The notes below the pieces were generated by a model. That model did not search any database and was not told the origin of the DNA. It saw nothing but the letters and a program-made list of their open reading frames with translations. A program made the translations under genes and the position numbers. A stretch of DNA of 28,602 bases from Elysia marginata (Eukaryota > Mollusca > Gastropoda > Plakobranchidae): contig BMAT01008493.1 of NCBI GenBank assembly GCA_019649035.1, positions 195,235 through 223,836 on the forward strand. Reading direction: 5' to 3'. This document shows, one piece after another, positions 20,253 through 28,602 of the stretch. Within the stretch, counting starts at the first letter, position 1. Each line of letters opens with the position of its first letter.

Positions 20253-21398
20253 TTATGAAAGTACACCCATGTCCACTGGAGGCATTATGGGAGTGTCGAT
20301 CTTCAACATCACCTTAGCCCCTGTCGGTTTGTTTTGACCCTCATTAGGAGAGATGTCACTTTCAGCGGCCACAGTACCCTCGTTCTGGATCTCTACCACG
20401 CTACTTTCAACAGATCTAGCCCCGCCTTCAATGTCCTTATTTGGGCGGGCCTCCTGTGCAGAGTCTTCTCCCATTAGAACAAGCTTAGGGTGGAGCCTTT
20501 TGGGCTGGCCACGCAGCACTACTGAAAACGCTCGCGTCGAGCTCCCAGCTTTGGAAGAAGGTGTGGCTAGAGACAATCGCTTGATGGTGTAATAGTCGCT
20601 ATGAAGCTCGCTGTTTGGGTCATATTGTGACAATTTCCCGCCAGATTTCTCTCCTGTTGCTCCGTTAATTTCAGCCCCAGACTCGTCTTTCTGGCGGCGA
20701 GAACTTCCTCCAGAAACATGCATGTTATTGAAGCAAATGGCAAAAATCTCTGACTTGATCTCGGGAAACTCCATCGTTCCGAAGTTTCTATTTGGTTTCT
20801 TTATTCTCCGACCTCCGCCGAAGTTTGGACTGTTGCTGCCGCGATGAGATCTCGGCAAGGTATCGAGAAACGAGACAGATTCCAGGGGAAGGTTGTTGGT
20901 ATCCAGGGACTTGCTGTTGCCGATGGCCGGAACACGGGGCCTTACGGGCGGGCGGTACCGTCGAAATACACTGAAGCTGACAACACGGGCCGTGTCGGCA
21001 GGTGTAGCCTTGGGAAAATAACGGCCTGGGATCTGCTTGGTCTTGCTAAGCGGTGGACGCACAGGCATGGCTTCCAAACTAGATTTGGGTGCTAGAGAGA
21101 TAAATTCCCTCATGTTGGACACAGAGTGCGCTGTGCGAATTTCGTCCCTGTCAAGACCCATCTGGTTTTTCTCCCGGGCAGGCACTGACTTGGCCCGACT
21201 GCTGATCTCGCTGGCCACGCCTGGCCCATAGATTCCAAGAGAGCCCCGTAAAGTCTCTTCAACTTCGGGGTCCTTCGTCCAGGGCCGAAGCTGAAACGCC
21301 TGGAAGGATGGTTTGTTCCACCGGAAAGCCCCATGGTTCTCGTAGGAAGTGACGCTCCGTTGTAGCTGCTTAATGGCGGGCATGGTGTGCTGGCCCAT
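20253..21398 (-). CDS. Uncharacterised 381-residue basic, probably disordered protein
   Basis: An intact frame of 381 codons, GC-rich compared with its AT-rich flanks, with codon choice that looks coding. An in-frame TAA directly precedes the start (TAA GTT ATG), so translation begins at Met1 or at Met6, whose context ACCATG is better. I do not recognise the family. Visible features: an N-terminal segment (7-60) with aromatic and basic residues (FRWNKPSFQAFQLRPWTKD) and GSLGIYGPG (52-60); an Arg/Pro-rich stretch at 146-160; a Gly/Arg/Lys/Asn-rich stretch at 193-206; a short hydrophobic island EIKSEIFAICF (213-223); a KRLS phosphorylation-like motif (273-276); and an acidic C-terminal part ending KIDTPIMPPVDMGVLS. 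No signal peptide or membrane segment is seen. It is a single coding exon, convergent with ZNHIT2. Confidence 0.75.
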   Translation of the reverse strand: MGQHTMPAIKQLQRSVTSYENHGAFRWNKPSFQAFQLRPWTKDPEVEETLRGSLGIYGPGVASEISSRAKSVPAREKNQMGLDRDEIRTAHSVSNMREFISLAPKSSLEAMPVRPPLSKTKQIPGRYFPKATPADTARVVSFSVFRRYRPPVRPRVPAIGNSKSLDTNNLPLESVSFLDTLPRSHRGSNSPNFGGGRRIKKPNRNFGTMEFPEIKSEIFAICFNNMHVSGGSSRRQKDESGAEINGATGEKSGGKLSQYDPNSELHSDYYTIKRLSLATPSSKAGSSTRAFSVVLRGQPKRLHPKLVLMGEDSAQEARPNKDIEGGARSVESSVVEIQNEGTVAAESDISPNEGQNKPTGAKVMLKIDTPIMPPVDMGVLS

Positions 21399-21572
21399 AA
21401 CTTATGGAGTAGCAGGCGTTTCCACTTGTCAGATCTAGATATGCTGATCACCGATTGAGGTTAGGACGAACCATCGAGTGCTGGATTTTAAAAAGAGGCT
21501 GAACCTGAATGACAGAGAGTTGATATCTATGTGAAGGTGACGGGCTCTAGCAGTAGCACACTCTGACTAAAC
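21399..21572 (-). other. Putative 5' UTR part of the 381-codon gene, with upstream splice acceptor
   Basis: On the minus strand, TATTTTTTTTCTTCAG ends at 21573, an excellent 3' splice site; a second CATTCAG follows about 70 bp later. The sequence between this site and the ATG has stops in the gene's frame, so it would be untranslated. This suggests a spliced leader exon further upstream (higher coordinates). Confidence 0.45.
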
Positions 21573-21592
21573 CTGAAGAAAAAAAATACAAA

Positions 21593-21672
21593 AAAGGTGG
21601 TCACACCAATGCATAAAAGGGTGAAAGATACAAAGAAGGTGGTCAGACCAATCATTATGCATAAAAGGGTGA
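21593..21672 (+). repeat. Short duplication: AAGGTGGTCA...GCATAAAAGGGTGA
   Basis: Copy 1 is at about 21593-21623 and copy 2 at about 21636-21672. Both carry AAGGTGGTCA(C/G)ACCAAT and ATGCATAAAAGGGTGA (copy 1 lacks the A before TGC). Copy 2 has a 6-bp insertion between the two blocks. It lies just upstream of the minus-strand gene's acceptor. Confidence 0.75.
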
Positions 21673-22139
21673 CTTCCTTGGAGTTTTCATTTATAAAAAA
21701 AAGTGACCACGATTTTGATACTTTACTCTTATCTCTCCAACGCTTTGGATTTTCTTTTCTATGTGGTGTCTTTAGTATTATGAATCATTACTTATGTTAC
21801 TTGCAATTAATTTGCTCAGATTGAAAAGTGATATTTAAAAAAAACAAAAAGCTCACAAGAATAAAAAATAGGATATTTAGTTACTTTTCACAGACAATAT
21901 ATTGTTTTTCAAAGCATTGAAAAAATAAAACTATTGTCAGCTGTTAGTCAAACTTTACAAGATTAACTCAAAAGTCCATTTCTCATGGTGCTTTTTGCTC
22001 TACAACACAGCCATAAAGAAGCGATAGCTTTAAAACTAAAAGGAGATCCGAATCAAACAAAATTAATAAATCTTTAACTTTGTCATTATTTCACATTGAA
22101 ATGCAGCAGCAATGATAATACTTTTTAGTGGTTACTAAA

Positions 22140-22436
<297 letters not shown>

Positions 22437-23927
22437 AATGGTGGTGGCGGCCGTGATGGGGGCATATAACATTTATAAGTAGTCGTAAGGATGTGCAACT
22501 ATTTTTTTTAGGATGCTTATCTGAACTGTTGAAAAGTTCTTTTCTAGACAATATTTATTCCCACAGCCGAGGCACATTGAGAAGCTCTGTAGTCACCTAC
22601 CGATCAGAGAACTGTCACTGGTACAAGATGATAATTCTCACTTAGCATTCACACGATATGAGTTTAGTTGCGGAATATGTCTACATCATTGAAAAGCTTT
22701 CTAAAAAGAGTTTTAAATTTTTGTTACGCTATGTTCTATCTAAGTTATTAGCCTTGAAAGATTGGAAAATTTCTGTAGCTTGTTATCTTTTTTAAAAAAA
22801 GAAGAATACACATATGAAAACTCATTTTGACAGATGTTTGCTTGTTAAAACTAAAAGCCTAAACTGCATTATATCTGCCATTACCACACTTCTCTTTTTT
22901 AGTTTTTACGTTCATCCCATATAATTTCATGGTTGTGAATAATGTAAAAAAATCTCTCAATTTATGCAATAGTAGCCCCTATTTTCAACAAAATATAACA
23001 TGTACTTTCGTATGGTAGTTGAAAAATTCCACGTGCTAGTTAAAGCAAATCTCAACGCAACTTATTTACTACACGGCACACCAATATACATGTATTCTTA
23101 TTCGCAAAACTCTCAACTGAGTACGGCAAATGTAGGGCCTACTGTTTAAACATTGAACCGCATTTAAGGTTGAAATATTAATTTTGTTACTTTAAATTCT
23201 CCGAATCTTTCAACCTGACAATGAAATACAACCGTATGACTTTTTACTTGATATGAATAAATGATAAGCCTATGAAAAACACCAAGATGGCACTCACATC
23301 AACAATAACACTGTCTTAATGTTTGGGTCTACGCAGTACCGGGGCTCACATTGTCGAGTGTGATTGGCTGTCGGTCATTCGGAGACTAACGTTAGTGGAG
23401 ATTATTGGAATGACCCGCCGCCCTAGGCAAAAAAAAAAATGATATTGCAAGTGGATGAGCCCACTATGAATGGTAGGCCTAGTGAGTAGAGCTACGGTGG
23501 GACAAAACACAACTAAGCAGTTTACCCACCTACGCACAAATTAATTCTTAGCTGCACGTAGCTGAGAAATTTTCGCGGACGCATGATAAATCCAACTCAA
23601 GTAAAATATATTTTGGTGAGAAAAAAAATTATTTAAAAAAATAAATCAACTAAATTAGGCTTATTATTGTCAGGATTGTTAAAAAGTAAGACGTCTAAGA
23701 GGAAGGCTGTTGGTCTTATGTTCTGATGATAATGTTATGATAATAACCAGGATGAATGAACTAATAATCGGTATATTGAGGGCTCGTACTATGAGACATA
23801 GAAAAAACACCAACATCTCTTAAAACACTCTTTACTAACAAAGATCTCTAGCAATACGGTAACTATGCAGGAAATGCAGGAAAAAATCATCTTGATGAGC
23901 CAGAGGCCCGTCGATGGTCTTGATCCC

Positions 23928-23951
23928 GATCCCCACCTACTTGTGGGGATC
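23928..23951. repeat. Perfect 9-bp inverted repeat with 6-base loop
   Basis: GATCCCCAC at 23928-23936 and GTGGGGATC at 23943-23951, with loop CTACTT. It is flanked by more GC than the neighbourhood. It may be a fragment of a transposon; function unknown. Confidence 0.55.
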
Positions 23952-25986
23952 AAAGAGGGAAATCCATGCAGAATTTGTATCTGTGCAGTAGCTAGTCGAC
24001 TTGGTTTTGAATGAGTTAATAATTGGGGCAGTAACAATGCTACTACTGTTGCTAATGATGATTATGATGGCGATGAATGCTATGAGGGAGGGGGCCTCAT
24101 GGACTCCTTAAGTTGAATGTACACGTACTTTCTTAATTTGTAAACAGCAGTCAGGGACACGTTGGTTGTCAATAATTTACTCAATAAAAAAAATTCAAAG
24201 AGAAAATTTTCTGCAGATTACTAAACCCCCATGGAAATTTCAATCAATTTTTACCTCTCTATGTAAGATTAAAACATGTTAGGTGATAATTGGCTCGGCA
24301 AATCTCGAGATCACAATCATGTGAAAAGATAATCTGACATTTAATTGACTAGAAAATTAGTAAAAAAAGTATTCTTGATGGGAGAACAAACGCGTTGGTT
24401 TCAACTTAACTGTATTTGTTGTGACTAATCCGGAAATGTTTCTGAGCTATTGCAACTCCGGGAAAATGAATCAGATAAGTCGAAGGAAAGACACTGAAGA
24501 GTGAAAAAAGTCTATGTCAAGAAATCAGTGAGAATGAGTTGGTTATCGGAATATATTTTACTTTGAGAAAGCGCCCTCTGAAAGTCGATATGTTCCTCTT
24601 TTTGTATATATTGAAACCAAAGAATTTTCAGTATTTTTCCACAAAATGTTGATTATTTTAGTGTGATTTTATTGTCTGGGTGCTCAGAAAAAAAATGTGT
24701 TGTTCAAATATCAACACCTTGTAGTGGGAAATTTATGACATATCCAGCTCATTCGCACTGGTTGCGAGACAGGTAATCTTTAAGTCAAATACATATTAAT
24801 TCGAACTTTCTATGAACAAAAATTAATTCTAATACTGTAATTAATTTATAACGCAGATTTAAACTTTATTAATGTACTTTACTCATATCTAAGAACTGTC
24901 TATAAAATCTCGTATTTTTGTGGGAGTTGACTTCCACGCAAAAGTTGTTTTAGTTAATTGCTTCCAGAACTAGATCTAGTTGTGAGTTATACCCTCGGAG
25001 CGGTTAGTACAGGATGGGTAGCACTGTCTTCCGTTACACTTGCCGGCAGTTTCGAAAATAATTTAAAAAAGAAATATACCCTGAGCAGGTCTAAGGAAAT
25101 CATTTTCTAAATTAAAAAAAATTAGGCCTTCTTTTTTATCCAACGGACTTATTGAAGTTGTTTTGAAGTGTGCCTAACTCCAAGAACGAGCCGATGTTTA
25201 TGACAGTGATGATGATGAGGATGATCACGTTGATAGGTATTGATTCGATCAGTAATAGTAAGCAATGATGATTGAGATGGCCGCAATCACTAATAGTTAT
25301 GATAATAACGAAATCATGTACGAGATGACACAAACTCTTGAAACAGTGGTAAGACATTATGAAGAACTATGTTAAATATAGAGGTAATAATTTTATTTGA
25401 AAAATTAGACTCCAAAGCCGTCATGTAAACGTTTTTCAGTCGCTATGATTAGAATTTCATAACGAAATTGGCGCTGTCGATAATAAAGGTCTTTACAAAG
25501 ATAACTGACATTCCGTAAAATTGGTACAGTGGAACCCTTCAATTAAGACCGTTGAAGTCATTTTATGAAGAATCATATATTTGCAGATACATGCAATTGA
25601 TATTTCACTTTGAATAGTCGAGGGAAAACTGGTTCTATAGGTCAAAACTAAATATTTTCTACATATCCACTTAATGTCTGCATTCGACAGGTTTCATAAT
25701 TGTTTGGGTGAGAGCTTTTGTTTGCAAAATGGGAAACATTCTACATTTGCAACTAAAATACACCAATGACTGAAATTGTTGCCAACTCGGATAAATTTCC
25801 AACTGCAACTGATGCAACCAATCGCTTAACAGCTGATTTAATTATTCCATTGACTTAACACAAAGTGCTCATTGGGCATGCTAAAACTATTATAATTATT
25901 GGTTTTTATGACCTCTTTATATGCTAGGTTGATAAAGAGAACGAATTAAAAAAATTAACATACAAAATAATAGGTGCATTACTTAC

Positions 25987-26098
25987 TGCTGACAGTTAGA
26001 GGCAGAAGATGGTCACTTTTTGCAACCTCTAGCACCGGCATCTCCATTTTGTCGCAGGTATCAGTACTAACCGGAAGCACTAGTTTCTCACTCAGCAT
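25987..26098 (-). CDS. Possible first coding exon of an unidentified minus-strand gene
   Basis: Starting at an ATG (26098), the minus strand reads 37 sense codons (begins MLSEKLVLPVSTDTCDK, ends LLPLTVS) and one base. It then meets a perfect GTAAGT donor (25986-25981), with a stop two codons beyond the exon end. An in-frame TAG lies upstream of the ATG, as expected for a first coding exon. Codon use looks coding but the piece is short. Direct splicing to the acceptor at 21572 would stop after eight further residues, so it is not the N-terminus of the 381-residue protein by that route. It may be an exon of a different gene, a 5' UTR exon with a short upstream ORF, or chance. Confidence 0.3.
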
Positions 26099-26544
26099 TG
26101 GAAAAAAATCACTTTTCTCCAGAATCTTTGACTATAACACGCCAAGGATTTCCATAAATTCGTTCGTATGACTATTCAAAACAATTACAAAAGTAATGCT
26201 TTTGTATTATTAATAACGAAGAGCTCGGGATGGTTCATAAAATTTTTTTTTCAATTTTTAATTTAGGCTCCAAGTGAAATGGCAATCATGTGTAATTATT
26301 GCATGAAAAAGTCGTTTTGAAACCAATCTGGAATAAACAAAGAGCTTATGGTCTCAATAAACAAAAGGGAAAAGTAGCAGACGTCAAATTACCAGCGCAG
26401 GGCTCAACACAGTTCCGCTTAATTAGTCTCAAACCACCAGACCGTTCGTGTCGTGGCAACGGGTCTTGCTCGAGCCAGAAATGGATTGGACCCATGTCTG
26501 AAATAAAAAGGAAAAAAAAAACAAGCCTCTGACTAATACACAAT

Positions 26545-26650
26545 CTAATTGGTGGGTAGGCCTAAATCAAAACCTTTAACCGGGGCGAGACTAGACTGGG
26601 CGGGAAGCGGTCGGCGCACAGAGGTTCGCAGCTTTGTATCCAGATTAGTT
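26545..26650 (-). promoter_or_regulatory. Possible promoter with CCAAT box and GC box
   Basis: A local GC-rich patch in AT-rich DNA. It has ATTGG at 26548-26552 (a CCAAT box on the minus strand) and GGGCGGG at 26598-26604 (a GC box). It lies about 450 bp upstream of the candidate minus-strand exon. No TATA box is seen. Confidence 0.3.
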
Positions 26651-27062
26651 CGAGACTTAAAGAAATCCCGTCATGCCTAAACAGATTAACCCTATGATTC
26701 GGACAGTCGTGGGTTGCAGCCGATACCTTGTTGATAAATGGTGCGCTATGAGTGCGCTAAGCATTATTGAGTCAAGATACAAAACTCTCAGCAACGTCTT
26801 TCAGCACAGAACATTGCTTGAATAATCAAGAAGCAGTTTTCCCACTTGTGAATATAAGTACCCTTGATTACTAACTTTGCAGTAATGTAGTGTTCACCCG
26901 ATAGTCTTGCAACATTTATAGGCACGCTGTTTTAATAGCACTTAGCACTGATCTTAGATAGCTTTTTTAAGTGATTCTTTCCTTCTTTACCATAAAGTCT
27001 CTGTATAGTAACTGAACAAAATACACCCTTCCTCCTCCAATCCAATCAGTTTAATTAATCTT

Positions 27063-27075
27063 CCCCCCCCCCCCC
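27063..27075 (+). repeat. C13 homopolymer
   Basis: Thirteen consecutive C in a pyrimidine-rich neighbourhood. Likely variable in length. Confidence 0.95.
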
Positions 27076-27572
27076 AATCTCCCCCTATCCCTTCCTATCC
27101 ATACTTTTCTAGCCTTTCAAGCTAAAAGCTAAGAGATGCAATGAATAGGCGAGTATGATGAAAGTTAAGGATTGAATATAAGATGAAATTAGATAGAAAA
27201 TTTAAAGAATCTCCGAGAAAGGTTGTGATAAATTGTTGAAAATGATTACCGACGCTGTTAAACCAAATAAGATGTATAGGACACCACCGAAAGAATAAAA
27301 CTCATACACTTCAAATTTTGATTTTCAACATACGATTTACCTATTTTTGGAGAAAAAATGCACCTATCATTGTGTCCGGGTAATCGTTATTGAGTTTTCT
27401 GAAGATGTTAAAGGCAGTTGTTTTAATCCCTTCAGAAAGCGATATCTTTATCCCACCATACCTGCCTAAGCAAAACGGAAAAAATGTTTTTGTTTAAAAG
27501 GAAAAAAAAAGATGCTACTGTGTTACAGTAACAACAAGTCTGATTGATTGTTGTAGTATTTGTATCACAATC

Positions 27573-27811
27573 AGGTACGCTTCCTGTGCAGCTCTTCCAA
27601 ATTTGTTAGTGAGCGGAATCTTAAGTCTGAAGAGCGAACAGCTTTGTTTAAGCACCGCATTGAGTCCGTTGCGGCCAACCTGGTCGTCCAGCTTGACCTA
27701 AACGACTCAGAGGTTCTCTGGTTATTTTCGAAGGATATGATTGAAATTCCTGGGGGGGGTTATCAAAGTCTTTCAGAGAAATTTGTCAGGAATTGCCCCC
27801 CTCCCCCCTAA
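27573..27811 (+). CDS. Possible orphan exon, unidentified protein
   Basis: After a moderate acceptor (CACAATCAG) the frame reads VRFLCSSSKFVSERNLKSEE, continues with codon use like the real exons, and includes LVVQLDLNDSEVLWLF and IEIPGGGYQSLSEKFV before a C-rich end and TAA. The GGGYQSL pattern faintly recalls the GGY.SL segment of flavin amine oxidases, but this is weak. A G8 run (27752-27759) lies inside the frame and could hide a length error. There are no partner exons in the window. It could also be part of an old transposon or a pseudogene. Confidence 0.3.
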
Positions 27812-28602
27812 TAACCAAAGTAAGACCAGCTATAAACATTTTTGTTGAACAATTCCTAACTTTAAAAAGGGTTCAGATTATTTTACAAAGACGTGTGTTT
27901 TATTAAAATGATATACAACCACTTATCAACCTCAGAATGTTAGTGCCTTTCTGAGAAAAAATTCCTTTCCTTATGGGAATTCTTTACTGTCACGAAATAA
28001 AAAAAAAAACTTTCTGTTGATTTTTCAAACCTACATTAAATTTATCTTACGAATTCAATGCTTCTCAAAACATTCAAAGTATTGTATGAGATCGGCCGGC
28101 CGGCAATACTGAATCCAGATGAAGTACTTTTCCATTATCGCGTCTAACTAAGCCTGAGTGAGGACAGTTCACGCAAGAGAGGCTATCTAAATGGATTAAA
28201 ACTGTACCGCTTGAGCAGCGTATGTTTCTGTGAGAGGAGAAACGGCACCTGGTGTCGCCGATAGCCGAGTGACAGTGTTGTGTTAACTGCTGACATGCAA
28301 CATTTAAAAAGGAAGGGGTGATTGCTCCGTTGGCCGTGAGATCTTACTTGATTGGTTAAATTTACTTGTCAAAATGTTACCGTCTTCCACAGAGCGGCGC
28401 GTTCAGACTGTGCGAACAAAATAACTATTGTCTTCTCCCTCGCAATTTAGATAATAATAGGGACTTTTTAATACTATTAGAACATACGCGTGGTGCGTGA
28501 GGAAAAAAACCTACTCGAACTTTAAACCTAAGGAAAACTTTTAGTTTAGTTCTTATTACTGAAACAAAAAAAAAAAAAACCTTTGTCACTTTCAGTGATA
28601 TG

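Larger units (their letters stand above)
26651..28602. other. Right-end stretch, largely non-coding
   Basis: AT-rich sequence with a C13 run (27063-27075), one candidate plus-strand exon (about 27573-27811), a GC palindrome GGCCGGCC near 28094 and a tRNA A-box-like segment near 28251-28301. No complete gene can be supported. Confidence 0.55.

Noticed and set aside
23938..23985. Tiny minus-strand exon after CTGCACAG reading NTNSAWISLFDPHK then stop, as a terminal exon for the 26.1-kb exon
   Set aside because: The phase fits, but 14 codons with a weak acceptor is well within chance.
25136..25357. 73-codon hydrophobic Ile/Val-rich minus-strand frame
   Set aside because: Arises from GAT/ATC-type low-complexity sequence.

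Overview
This is a window of animal (metazoan) nuclear DNA. It is AT-rich, its genes carry GT-AG introns, and it holds a tRNA-derived SINE, a small inverted-repeat DNA transposon, microsatellites and one run of Ns (10010-10161). Nothing looks bacterial. The many copies of TAGGCCTA and AGATCT/TAGATCTAGATC, the SINE style and the intron-rich gene suggest an invertebrate, and my best guess is a gastropod mollusc of the sea-hare or snail type. That assignment is inference from general sequence style.

Region 1 (1-14340, + strand) is one complete gene that I recognise with high confidence: ZNHIT2, the HIT-type zinc-finger protein linked to RUVBL1/RUVBL2 and U5 snRNP assembly. I could join 11 coding exons, 110-174 through 13508-13659, with every reading-frame phase closing. 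They give a 439-residue protein. Introns run from 315 bp to 3.3 kb. Intron 2 holds an intact-looking SINE with 13-bp target-site duplications. Intron 8 holds a pogo/Tigger-like inverted-repeat element that contains the assembly gap. Intron 3 holds a diverged tandem duplication. Intron 10 begins with diverged short repeats that echo the exon 10 donor site.

Region 2 (14340-20190) is intergenic. It has a CTT microsatellite, a near-perfect 65-bp palindrome, a 75-bp-period tandem duplication, a degenerate tRNA-like segment and a G13 tract. I see no convincing gene here.

Region 3 (20190-21572, - strand) holds an intact 381-codon open reading frame (20253-21398). It has clearly higher GC than its surroundings, an in-frame stop just before its ATG, a good upstream splice acceptor and a downstream AATAAA. 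It faces ZNHIT2 tail to tail. I do not recognise the protein, which looks largely disordered and basic.

Region 4 (21573-28602) is mostly non-coding: a long AGT microsatellite, short duplications and hairpins. It has two weak gene hints: a possible first coding exon on the - strand (25987-26098, perfect GTAAGT donor, CCAAT/GC-box region upstream) and a possible exon on the + strand (about 27573-27811). Neither can be joined to a full gene here.

I did not find an obviously new biological system. The most useful leads are the unrecognised 381-residue protein, the unplaced candidate exons and the competing splice signals in ZNHIT2.
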